Shown here one piece after another: positions 52,810-61,108 of a stretch of DNA of 64,000 nucleotides. The notes beneath the pieces were generated by a model. The model was not told the origin of the DNA, ran no database searches, and was given only the letters and a program-made list of their open reading frames with translations. How positions within the stretch are numbered: position 1 is the first letter of the stretch; every line of letters begins with the position of its first letter. The stretch is taken from contig JAIYAR010000005.1 in NCBI GenBank assembly GCA_027488985.1, forward strand, positions 229,594 to 293,593, given 5' to 3'. The position numbers and the translations under genes were made by a program. This stretch comes from Comamonadaceae bacterium (GTDB lineage Bacteria > Pseudomonadota > Gammaproteobacteria > Burkholderiales > Burkholderiaceae_C).

Positions 52810-55605
52810 ATGCGCCTGCACACAGCAATCAAAACAACAAGTTCACGTTCTTTCTTTGGATGGCCCACCCTGGCCTTGGCTGCGCTTCTCACGGCCTGTG
52901 GCGGTGGTGGTTCGGGCGACAGTTCCAGCAGTGGTGCAAGCAGTGGCACCGTATCGCTGGTGGCGGCTCCTCAGGCCAGCAGCCAGATTTCACAAGCCCT
53001 TCAAAGCGGCGACGCGAGTGCGCTCACCGATGCCAAGCTGGTGGCCCAACACGCCCAATACGCACAGCAGCAGATTACGTTGGCGCAGGCAGCGCGCATC
53101 AGCAGCCTGTACCAAGGGGTGAGCACCGAATACGACCCCACCCAGTGGAGCTACTGGGTGCAGCCCCGCAACACCGCCACTGCACAACCGCTGATCGTGG
53201 GTGACCAGGGCAACGCCTTGGCCAGTATCAGTGTGGCTGGTGGCGGCCGCAGCGCGGGCTTTGGTGTGCAGGTGCTTTCCAAGTTCAATGCCAACGAGTT
53301 GGTCGCCTACCGGCCCGCCTTCAAGCGCCTTCTGGCCTGGCTGGTGCGCGGTGATGCTACCGGCACTTTGCCTGTCACGGTGAACGTGGCCTTTGCGGGT
53401 ATCAATGCGAGCAGCAGTGCGGCAGGTATGGTCAAAGCTGGCGTGCCGGTCACCACCATCGCCTGTGACTTCATTGCCACCCCCGCCTGCGCCACCAATG
53501 CGCACCTCTTGGTGGTGGGCGGAGATATGGCCGCCAGTGCCAGTCTGGAGACCAACATCCGGGCGTTAGTGGCATCCGGGCGGCCGGTGCTCTATGTGCA
53601 CACCAAAAGCAACTGGACCAGCGACTCCGCCATCCAGGTGCTGGCGGGCATGGGCCTGCAGTTCGGCCCTTATGGGGGCAACTACTGGGCGAGCGACAAA
53701 GTGGCGGCTGGTCGCAGCGAAGCGAGCAACCGTGCCCTTGCCGACCAGTTCGCCAAAACCACGGCCATGCTGAGCCTGCTGGCCTCCGACAGTTTCAGCA
53801 TGCCCTACGACTGGTCGCCGTGTACCGTCTCCGCCGGCAAGACCGACTGTTCGGGGGTGGCTAGCCTGCAGTCCAACTTGTTGTCGCCGGTGGATACCTT
53901 GCGCAGCCAGATCGATGTGTTCAACAAAGCAGGTCAGAACATCTTTGCCACAGCCGATACCGAGGTGCTGCGCTACCTAGTACTTTGGGCCGACGTGGTG
54001 CGGCGCCAGCTCCGTTACCCCATGGATAAGGCTAGCACCCCGGCGGCCTTCCAGAAAGCCCTGATTGCCGATGCCCTGGTGGCCTATGTGCGCCCGGTTG
54101 CCACGGCCCAGGCGGACCTCGGGAGCTTTGCCAGCGCAATGACAGCCGGCATGTCCGTGAGCAATACGGATGAGACGGTAGACGTGACCGTGCCTTCCAC
54201 CAGTGGTTTTACAGCCATTGGGCGCCTGGCGGCTCCGGGCAAGCCGGTTACGGTCGAGCTGCTCAGCGCGGGCAGCGCTACCGTGTCGCTGCGCCTGAAC
54301 ACCCAGCGCACCGGATCTACCCGCTTGTGGGACCCTAACCGCTACAACCGCCCTCGCTTTTTGGCCAGCCCGGACATGGTGCTCAAAACCGGGACGGCCA
54401 TGCAGTTGGTGAGCCCCTATGGCGGCACCCTGCAACTGGTATTCAGCAACGCCACGCCACAGCAAAACGTGCAGTTGCGCCTACGTGGCGTCGCCAAGCA
54501 CCCCTTCCTAGACCAGTCCAATGGCGCGGGCGACAAAGCGGCATTCGTGACGGGCTTGAACGCTGCCTGGCATGAGTGGGCCGAGATCAAGCTCGCGGGC
54601 ATCGAGATCCATTCCCGTGCCGACAAGATGCGCGCGGTCATCAACGGCACTGATTACGCGGGCGACATCGACAAGTTTTTGAATGAGGTGAAAACGCTCT
54701 TTTTCGAAGACATTTACATGCTGGCCGGCTTCGCCTTGCCGGGCAAAAGCCTGACTGGGCATGTACAGGCCATGTGCACCAGCCTGGGCTGGAACTGCAC
54801 CGATGCCACGCTGCACCGCGTGCCCGGTACGCAACACATCAACGTGGACAACTACTCCCAATGCGGCAGCGGCTGTTCGGGCAACCCGTATGACCAGGAC
54901 TGGGGCCTCACGCCCCGCGGCTGGGGCGAAAGCCACGAGGTCGGTCACAACCTGCAAAAGGGCATGCACAAGGTCTATGACGACCGCAGTACCGAGGTCT
55001 CCAACAACCTGTTCCCCCTGCACAAAGGGTGGCGCATGCTCAGCGAGATGGGCTACAACACGGGCGATACCCGCGTGAATTACCTGTCCGCCTTCAACAT
55101 GATCAAGGCCGCCAAGTTGCAGCCAGACCCTGTGGAGGCGGCTTACCAAAGCATCTGGGGTAATGCCGCGTATGCCGTGCAAAACGGCGAGCGCATGGCC
55201 TTCTACATGCAGTGGGTGCACTACTGGGCCCAGCGCCAGGTGAACATTGCCACCGGCTGGGACATCATTACTCTGCTGTACCTGCACCAGCGCCAGTTTG
55301 AAGCAGTGGCTGATGCTGACTGGGCCGCCAACCGAAACAAGCTGGGCTACAGCACCTATGCCACCAAGCCCGGCCCGACCGGCAACGACAACCTGCTCAT
55401 CACGCTCTCGTGGATCACCCAGCGTGACCAGCGCCCGACCTTCGACCTGTGGGGTGTGCGCTACTCGGCGGCTGCGTCCGCCCAAGTAGCTGCCTTCACG
55501 TTAGCGGTGGAGCCGGCGCTCTTCTATGCCAACACGAGCACCAACAACCACAGCACGGTGCGCAAGATGGACATGTCCGTGGCCAGTCCGGTTTGGCCGT
55601 TCTGA
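52810..55605 (+). CDS. M60-like (ImpA-type) zinc metalloprotease, lipoprotein
   Basis: The product is a 931-residue exported protein. The lipobox LLTACGGGG lies at the end of the signal peptide and is followed by a Ser/Gly-rich linker. The C-terminal third has the gluzincin site SHEVGHNLQKGMH (~residues 705-717) with downstream glutamates, as in M60 peptidases that cut mucin-like O-glycoproteins. The middle part (~residues 230-480) includes a beta-rich accessory region. The ATG at 52810 follows GGCGGAG. Surface or periplasmic location is inferred. Confidence 0.88.
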   Translation: MRLHTAIKTTSSRSFFGWPTLALAALLTACGGGGSGDSSSSGASSGTVSLVAAPQASSQISQALQSGDASALTDAKLVAQHAQYAQQQITLAQAARISSLYQGVSTEYDPTQWSYWVQPRNTATAQPLIVGDQGNALASISVAGGGRSAGFGVQVLSKFNANELVAYRPAFKRLLAWLVRGDATGTLPVTVNVAFAGINASSSAAGMVKAGVPVTTIACDFIATPACATNAHLLVVGGDMAASASLETNIRALVASGRPVLYVHTKSNWTSDSAIQVLAGMGLQFGPYGGNYWASDKVAAGRSEASNRALADQFAKTTAMLSLLASDSFSMPYDWSPCTVSAGKTDCSGVASLQSNLLSPVDTLRSQIDVFNKAGQNIFATADTEVLRYLVLWADVVRRQLRYPMDKASTPAAFQKALIADALVAYVRPVATAQADLGSFASAMTAGMSVSNTDETVDVTVPSTSGFTAIGRLAAPGKPVTVELLSAGSATVSLRLNTQRTGSTRLWDPNRYNRPRFLASPDMVLKTGTAMQLVSPYGGTLQLVFSNATPQQNVQLRLRGVAKHPFLDQSNGAGDKAAFVTGLNAAWHEWAEIKLAGIEIHSRADKMRAVINGTDYAGDIDKFLNEVKTLFFEDIYMLAGFALPGKSLTGHVQAMCTSLGWNCTDATLHRVPGTQHINVDNYSQCGSGCSGNPYDQDWGLTPRGWGESHEVGHNLQKGMHKVYDDRSTEVSNNLFPLHKGWRMLSEMGYNTGDTRVNYLSAFNMIKAAKLQPDPVEAAYQSIWGNAAYAVQNGERMAFYMQWVHYWAQRQVNIATGWDIITLLYLHQRQFEAVADADWAANRNKLGYSTYATKPGPTGNDNLLITLSWITQRDQRPTFDLWGVRYSAAASAQVAAFTLAVEPALFYANTSTNNHSTVRKMDMSVASPVWPF

Positions 55606-55625
55606 TATAGAGGTTCTTCAGGTCG

Positions 55626-55669
55626 CTAGCGCCCGTAGAATGTGCGCGGACAGCTATCGAATCAGGAGC
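55626..55669 (+). repeat. Comamonadaceae-type intergenic repeat, copy 7
   Basis: Contains CTAGCGCCCGTAGAATGTG, then CGCGGACAGC and GCTATCGAATCAGGAGC. The stop codon of the GIDE-domain gene (55656-55654) lies inside it. Confidence 0.8.
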
Positions 55670-56562
55670 AATTTCAGCGTCATGAAAGCGGCGCCCAGGC
55701 ACACTGCCAAGTGAAATACGCTCCACAAGAGGTAACGCCTGCGCAGGGATTGGGGTGAGAGGGGCGAGAGCAAAAACAGGCGCCCGTCCTCCGGTGCGCG
55801 CAGCATGTGCACGCCCGGTTGCGCGCGGATGTTGCGGTGTTCTTTCTCCACCGTGCTTTTGGCCAGGCGGCGGGCCAACTCCCATTCCTTGAGGTCGATT
55901 TCGCCGTCCCGGTTCAGGTCGAAGCGGCGATGCAAGTCAGCGGGGTTTTCCTTCCAACTGGCGAGCAGGGCGTTCACATCTTCGCGCAGGCTCAACATGG
56001 AATTGGCGCCGCCTATGGTGGTGAACTCGCCCAGCGCGTACAGGTTGCGTCCACCGTGCAGCAAGTGCTCCACGTGCTTGGTGTCACCGGAAACGCGGGT
56101 CGTTTCAGGCACGCCCATCACCTCGGCATGGTCGGGGTCTATGGTGCACACGCCGCTGCCGTCCTGCAGGTCAAAGGTGGCGCTGCTGGTGCCGCCTTCG
56201 ACTTCCTTCCAATCGTTGTCGCTGTCGCGTTCATAGATGGCATACCGGTACCAGATGCAGGGTGAGTTGCTCAAGGGGCTGTAAATGAGGTCGGTGGTGT
56301 TGGTGCGCCCTTGCAGCTCCACGTAGCCCTGCGCGGCCGAGGCAATGCGGGAGGTGGCGATGTTGGAAATGGCCCGTGCCCGTCGCAACGCAGCACCCCA
56401 GGCCAGCAGGCCGATGGCACTGATGGCCCCTGCGGCCCACGGCCAATGCGGGCCGGACCCCGCGTGGAGGGCTGCGCCGCCCACGCCAATGTAAACGGCC
56501 GTTAGCAGCCCGTTCATGCTCTGGCTGCGCAGCCAGCGCAAGCCCATCAGTTGCAGACCCAC
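55654..56562 (-). CDS. GIDE-domain membrane protein with EF-hand
   Basis: The 302-residue protein has N-terminal helices (residues ~15-55) and a GIDE-type domain (ISNIATSRIASAAQGYVELQGR, SPLSNSPCIWYRYAIYE, ~65-190) as in mitochondrial E3 ligase-like proteins. A single EF-hand loop DLNRDGEIDLKEW follows (~214-226), and a C-terminal helix closes the protein. There is no RING domain. It is 6 bases downstream of lemA; LemA and GIDE proteins often co-occur, but their joint function is unknown. The Ca2+ loop has all the expected acidic positions. Confidence 0.8.
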   Translation of the reverse strand: MGLQLMGLRWLRSQSMNGLLTAVYIGVGGAALHAGSGPHWPWAAGAISAIGLLAWGAALRRARAISNIATSRIASAAQGYVELQGRTNTTDLIYSPLSNSPCIWYRYAIYERDSDNDWKEVEGGTSSATFDLQDGSGVCTIDPDHAEVMGVPETTRVSGDTKHVEHLLHGGRNLYALGEFTTIGGANSMLSLREDVNALLASWKENPADLHRRFDLNRDGEIDLKEWELARRLAKSTVEKEHRNIRAQPGVHMLRAPEDGRLFLLSPLSPQSLRRRYLLWSVFHLAVCLGAAFMTLKLLLIR

Positions 56563-56568
56563 CGCCCG

Positions 56569-57135
56569 TCAGGCCTTGAAGCGCGCGGAAATGTCCACGT
56601 CCTGCAGTTCTTCTGTGCTGAACTTCAGCAGCTCCGCACTCTTGAAGTTGAAAAAGCGCGCCACCAGCACGCCGGGAAACTGCTCGATGCGCACGTTGTT
56701 GATGTTGACCGACTCGTTGTAGAACTCACGGCGGTCGGCAATGCTGTTTTCCAGGCTGCTGATTCGGGACTGCAGCTGCAAGAACTGCTCATTGGCCTTG
56801 AGGTCAGGGTAGCTCTCGGCCAAGGCAAACAACTGGCCCAGCCCGTTGCGCAAGCCGGTCTCGGCGCGACCCACGGCCGCCACGTCCTGGGACTCGCGGG
56901 CGCTGGATACCTGGGCGCGGGCTGCAATCACCTTTTCCAATGTGGCCTGCTCGTGCTGCATGTACTGCTTGCAGGTGTCGATCAGCTTGGGCAGCTCGTC
57001 ATGGCGTTGCTTGAGCAGCACGTCGATGTTGGACCAAGCCTTGGAGACCGCATTCTTGACCTCTACCAGCCCGTTGTAGACGCTGATCAGATAGAACACC
57101 GCCACTGCCACCACGATCCAGAACATGATTCCCAT
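56569..57135 (-). CDS. lemA: LemA family protein
   Basis: A 188-residue protein with an N-terminal membrane helix (GIMFWIVVAVAVFYLISVYN) and the LemA core (NIDVLLKQRHDELPKLIDTCKQYMQHEQ, NEQFLQLQSRISSLENSIADRREFYNESV), an extended coiled-coil. The start at 57135 follows AAGGAG. Function is poorly known; it forms an operon with the GIDE/EF-hand protein. Confidence 0.93.
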   Translation of the reverse strand: MGIMFWIVVAVAVFYLISVYNGLVEVKNAVSKAWSNIDVLLKQRHDELPKLIDTCKQYMQHEQATLEKVIAARAQVSSARESQDVAAVGRAETGLRNGLGQLFALAESYPDLKANEQFLQLQSRISSLENSIADRREFYNESVNINNVRIEQFPGVLVARFFNFKSAELLKFSTEELQDVDISARFKA

Positions 57136-57175
57136 TGCCCGCTCCTTGCCTTGATTAAGTGCCAAAAAGGCTGCC

Positions 57176-57217
57176 AGCGCTCATGGAGTTTGCGCGAGCA
57201 GCTCCTGAATTTATAGC
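57176..57217 (+). repeat. Comamonadaceae-type intergenic repeat, copy 8
   Basis: Contains AGCGCTCATGGAGTTTGCGC and GCTCCTGAATTTATAGC. The TAA stop of the FAD-linked dehydrogenase (57213-57211) lies inside it. Confidence 0.85.
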
Positions 57218-58635
57218 GAAAAGATCTTTCCAGGATTCAGGATGTTATGCGGATCCAGTGCGTGCTTGATGGTGCGCATCATCTCCACCGCGCCATCGCC
57301 GGTTTCCTCCACCAGAAAGCCCTGCTTGTGCAGGCCCACACCGTGCTCGCCGGTGCAGGTGCCGCCCAGCTTGAGTGCACGTGCCACCAGCTGGTGGTTG
57401 AGTTGCTCGGCCAGCTCGCGCTCGGCTGGAATGGCGGGGTCAATCAGGTAGCCCATGTGGAAGTTGCCATCGCCCACATGGCCGACCAGGAAGAAGGGCA
57501 GCCCGGCCTCTTGGGCCTCAGTGACGCTGTCCAGCAGCGCATCCGCGAGGCTGGAGATGGGGACGCAGGTGTCGGTGGTGATGGCTTTGCAGCCCGGGCG
57601 GGACTGGATGCCGGCAAAGTAAGCGTTGTGCCGCGCCGTCCACAGGCGGGTGCGTTCCTCAGGCGTTTCGGCCCACTCGAACGCGGCACCGCCGAACTCG
57701 GCGGCAATGTCCTGCACGGTCTGTACCTGTTCCTTCACGCCCTCAGGTGAGCCGTGGAACTCCATCAGAAGCATGGCGCCTTCGCGCAGGGTGAGCTTGG
57801 AGTGCGCGTTGACCATGCGGATGGTGTTTTCGTCCAGCAGCTCGCAGCGTGCTATCGGCACGCCGAGCTGAATGAGCTGGATGGTGGTGTTTACCGCATC
57901 GGCCAAGCTATTGAACGAGCAGGTGGCGGCCATTACTGCCTCGGGCAAGGGGTAGAGCTTGACGGTGACTTCGGTGATCACGCCCAGCGTGCCTTCGCTG
58001 CCCACCATCAGGCGGGTCAGGTCGTAGCCGGCGCTGCTCTTTTTGGCGCGGGTGCCGGTGCGGATCACCTCACCGCTGGCAGTTACCACTTCCAGGGCCA
58101 GCACGTTCTCGCGCATGGTGCCGTAGCGCACCGCGTTGGTCCCGCTGGCGCGGGTGGCGCTCATGCCGCCAATGGTGGCGTCCGCGCCGGGGTCGATCGG
58201 GAAGAAGAGGCCGGTGGATTTGATCTCGTCATTGAGCTGCTTGCGCGTCACGCCAGGCTGCACGGTGACGGTCAGGTCTTCGGCGTTGATGGAGAGCACC
58301 TTGTTCATGCGGCTTACATCGAGGCTGATGCCGCCTTGCACCGCCAGCAAGTGGCCTTCCAGTGAGGAGCCCACGCCAAACGGAATTACCGGCACCAGGT
58401 ACTGCGCAGCTAACTTCACCGTATCGCTCACGTCCTGGGTGTTGTGCGCGAACACCACGGCAGAGGGCGGGGGCACGTCAAAGGCGGATTCGTCGCGCCC
58501 GTGTTGCTCGCGCACTACCAATGCAGTGGAGAGCTGGTCGCCGAATCGGGACTTGAGGGCGTCCAGCAAGGCGGCGGGCACCTCACGCAGGTTCACTTGG
58601 GGCAACAGGTGGTTCAGGTCGGTGGGGGCGTTCAT
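57211..58635 (-). CDS. FAD-binding oxidoreductase, D-lactate dehydrogenase (GlcD/Dld2) type
   Basis: The 474-residue PCMH-type flavoprotein has VIPFGVGSSLEGHLLAVQGGISLD, VQPGVTRKQL, DPGADATIGGM and the C-terminal metal/substrate residues in VGHVGDGNFHMG and CTGEHGVG. It oxidises a 2-hydroxy acid such as D-lactate. No Fe-S partner (GlcE/F or LldE) is adjacent, so it is probably the single-subunit cytochrome-linked type. The start at 58635 follows AAGGAG. Confidence 0.9.
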   Translation of the reverse strand: MNAPTDLNHLLPQVNLREVPAALLDALKSRFGDQLSTALVVREQHGRDESAFDVPPPSAVVFAHNTQDVSDTVKLAAQYLVPVIPFGVGSSLEGHLLAVQGGISLDVSRMNKVLSINAEDLTVTVQPGVTRKQLNDEIKSTGLFFPIDPGADATIGGMSATRASGTNAVRYGTMRENVLALEVVTASGEVIRTGTRAKKSSAGYDLTRLMVGSEGTLGVITEVTVKLYPLPEAVMAATCSFNSLADAVNTTIQLIQLGVPIARCELLDENTIRMVNAHSKLTLREGAMLLMEFHGSPEGVKEQVQTVQDIAAEFGGAAFEWAETPEERTRLWTARHNAYFAGIQSRPGCKAITTDTCVPISSLADALLDSVTEAQEAGLPFFLVGHVGDGNFHMGYLIDPAIPAERELAEQLNHQLVARALKLGGTCTGEHGVGLHKQGFLVEETGDGAVEMMRTIKHALDPHNILNPGKIFSL

Positions 58636-58736
58636 GGCGTGTCTCCTTGTTTTCGCCATTGTAGGAATCTGCGCGGCGCGAGGGGCTGTCACTTTGCTTG
58701 CGGGCAAGCGGCAGCAGTGCCTGCCACAATGTGTAC

Positions 58737-59321
58737 ATGGCAAACCGACTCACACAAATCGCCACCCGCACAGGGGACAACGGCACCACGGGGCTGGGCG
58801 ACAACACCCGTGTTTCTAAAAACAGCCTGCGGGTGCACGCCATGGGCGATGTGGACGAGCTCAACAGCCACCTCGGTGTGCTGCTGTGCGAAGACATGCC
58901 GCCCGCGGTGCGCAGTCTGTTGGTCGAAATCCAGCACCAGCTTTTCAATCTGGGCGGCGAGTTGTCGATCCCCGGGTTTGAATTGCTCAAGCACGAGGCC
59001 GTGTTGGCCTTGGACGAGGCCCTGGCAGAGCACAACGCTGCGTTGCCGCGCCTGGAGGAGTTCATTCTTCCGGCCGGCACCCGGGCTGCATCGTTGGCGC
59101 ATGTCTGCCGCACTGTGGCCCGCCGGGCCGAACGTGCGGTGGTGGCGCTGGGTAATGAAGAAGCCTTGAAAGACACCCCTCGCCAGTACCTCAACCGCCT
59201 TTCGGATCTGATGTTCGTGCTCGCGCGCGTGCTCAATCGCTACCGAACCGATGGCACGGTGGGGGACGATGTGTACTGGAAGAGCGAGCGCATGGCCAAG
59301 AGCGGCAGCGAGTCCGCCTGA
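58737..59321 (+). CDS. PduO-type ATP:cob(I)alamin adenosyltransferase
   Basis: A 194-residue enzyme. The N-terminal ATP site TRTGDNGTTGLGDNTRVSK, the helix-bundle residues GDVDELNSHLG, and RTVARRAERAVV followed by LNRLSDLMFVLARVLNR are all conserved. It transfers the adenosyl group to Co(I) of cobalamin for vitamin B12 assimilation (EC 2.5.1.17). The start at 58737 has no clear ribosome-binding site. Confidence 0.95.
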   Translation: MANRLTQIATRTGDNGTTGLGDNTRVSKNSLRVHAMGDVDELNSHLGVLLCEDMPPAVRSLLVEIQHQLFNLGGELSIPGFELLKHEAVLALDEALAEHNAALPRLEEFILPAGTRAASLAHVCRTVARRAERAVVALGNEEALKDTPRQYLNRLSDLMFVLARVLNRYRTDGTVGDDVYWKSERMAKSGSESA

Positions 59322-59328
59322 GCATCAC

Positions 59329-60105
59329 TCACTCTGCAGAAAGTGTGAAGTTGCGTATGCCGGTGCTGTGCTCTGCTGCAGGCCGGCTGGCGCTGGCCGG
59401 CACGAGGTAGCTCATGCGCACCGCCATCGGGAAAATGTTCGGGAGTGAGGTGCCCGCGACCACTTCGGCACGGCTCAACTCCCACTGGAAGTTTTCGGGG
59501 CGGCTCAGTGCAACGGTTTCCTCGCGCAAAATCGCACCGTCACGCACTTTCACGAGCTGCAGCTGATAGTTGCCCACGCGCTGGCCCTCGGTGTGGACCT
59601 CCACGCGCCAGCGCCCTCCCGGCAGGATTTGCACCTGCAGTTCACTGATTTTGAAAGCGCCTTCTACCGATGCCTTAAAAGCTGCCACGTCCTCGGCGCT
59701 TTGTTTTTCGCGTGCCTGGTAGGCCGCAGCCACCGCCGCGCAGGCTTTGGGTGAGTGGTTGGAACCATCCCCCAGTAGCGAGCGCCGCTCGACCACCTTG
59801 GCACACAGCTCTGCACGGCCGGTGCGACGCACCAGCTCCATGTAGCAGGCCGAGCGGTAATAGTAGGTTTTGCCGCCTATACCGAGCGTACCCCAGCCGC
59901 CATCCGTCAAGCCGCTGATGTAGCGGGTGGAGGACATGGCCTCGCACACGGCTTCGAGTTGACTGGGGGTATAGCGGTCGTAGTGGATGGCAGGGTCCGA
60001 GTTCTCCGGCTGCGCTCCGGCAAACGGGCTGAACACGCCAAGCACGCAAGTGATGGCCGCCAGACGTAGCCTGCGGTCTATGCACAAACCCGGTATGGTG
60101 TGCAT
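59329..60105 (-). CDS. Hypothetical exported protein
   Basis: From the ATG at 60105 the product is 258 residues, with a signal peptide (RRLRLAAITCVLGVFSPFAGA). A Cys-containing helical part (AVCEAMSSTRYISG, SACYMELVRRTGRAELCAKVVERRSLLGDGS) precedes a beta-rich C-terminal domain. I recognise no family. It lies 7 bases downstream of the binding-protein-like gene and is probably co-transcribed with it; both may serve the divergent diguanylate cyclase. Confidence 0.75.
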   Translation of the reverse strand: MHTIPGLCIDRRLRLAAITCVLGVFSPFAGAQPENSDPAIHYDRYTPSQLEAVCEAMSSTRYISGLTDGGWGTLGIGGKTYYYRSACYMELVRRTGRAELCAKVVERRSLLGDGSNHSPKACAAVAAAYQAREKQSAEDVAAFKASVEGAFKISELQVQILPGGRWRVEVHTEGQRVGNYQLQLVKVRDGAILREETVALSRPENFQWELSRAEVVAGTSLPNIFPMAVRMSYLVPASASRPAAEHSTGIRNFTLSAE

Positions 60106-60112
60106 CTGCTGT

Positions 60113-60994
60113 TTACTTGTTAAGTACGGGCCATCGGCTGGTACGCGGATTGATAAAGCCGCATTCCTGATAGGCACGCTTCAGGCTGCCGTTGCCTGCC
60201 AGTGCGGCCAACGCAGGAAACACTTTTTCTGCAATGGCCAGCCCTCCCGGCGAGCGCGATGCCGCAAGATGGCGTGAGCCTTGGAGTGCAATGGCCACGT
60301 CTCTCACAGGCTGAAGGCTCACTCCTTCCGCTTCCAGCACCAGGTCGGCCCGGTTCGGGAACGGCGCCATCAGCACATCGGCGCGACCCCGAGCAACCGA
60401 GAGGACCATTTGCCGCCAGGTTTTCACGTCGGTCAGTTGGCGCAGATTCAAGGCCTTCAAGGTGCTCCAGTCCACACTCCAGTCGCTATTGGATACCGCA
60501 GACAGGGTTTGAATAGCGCCCAGATCTCTGGCTTGCAGGGCCTTTTTGTTGCCCGCTGCGGTATAAAGCCCGACGACAAAATCGCCCACTTGCAGCATCG
60601 CAGGTGAGGCAATCGCGTCTTTGCCCACCGCGTCCAAGTCCATTCTCCACACGGTGGTTCCCAACGCACTGATGCGCCCCGAGCGCAGCTCCAGAAAGGC
60701 ACGCTGGTAGCTGTCAATCGGCACCAGCTCGGTCCCGGACTGCGGCCATTGGCGGCGTATTTCCCGCATCAACAGGGCCAGTTCCATCACGTCGCGGCGC
60801 GCGTGAGGACCTTCAAAGCTGCGCAGGTCTGCAACATCCCGCCCCGCGAGGAAGAGCCCGTAGTCCAGCAACACATCAGCAGGCGCCGCAACTCGCAGCG
60901 TTGCGGCTTCAGCCAGGGAGGGCAGAGGTCCTGCCAATGTGCCAACCGCAGCCAGTGCGGTTCGGCGGGTTATGCAATGTGCCGGAATCACGAA
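60113..60994 (-). CDS. Periplasmic solute-binding-like protein
   Basis: A protein of 293 residues if it starts at the GTG at 60994, which gives a normal signal peptide (CITRRTALAAVGTLAGPLPSLAEA); an ATG at 61045 would add 17 residues. The body resembles family-3 amino-acid/transporter-type binding domains (LRVAAPADVLLDYGLFLAG, WRQMVLSVARGRADVLMAPFPNRAD), with no permease or ATPase genes nearby. It is probably a sensory rather than transport component, divergent from a membrane diguanylate cyclase. Confidence 0.75.
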   Translation of the reverse strand, partial: FVIPAHCITRRTALAAVGTLAGPLPSLAEAATLRVAAPADVLLDYGLFLAGRDVADLRSFEGPHARRDVMELALLMREIRRQWPQSGTELVPIDSYQRAFLELRSGRISALGTTVWRMDLDAVGKDAIASPAMLQVGDFVVGLYTAAGNKKALQARDLGAIQTLSAVSNSDWSVDWSTLKALNLRQLTDVKTWRQMVLSVARGRADVLMAPFPNRADLVLEAEGVSLQPVRDVAIALQGSRHLAASRSPGGLAIAEKVFPALAALAGNGSLKRAYQECGFINPRTSRWPVLNK

Positions 60995-61108
60995 AGTATC
61001 TTGGAGTGTTTGGGGCAGTATGTCGTGCGCAGACCAGTTACACAAGACAGGCCGAGGCTTGGTAGTTCCCCTAGCGCGCGAGTGCTACTTGTGCGTTAGC
61101 GTGTATAC

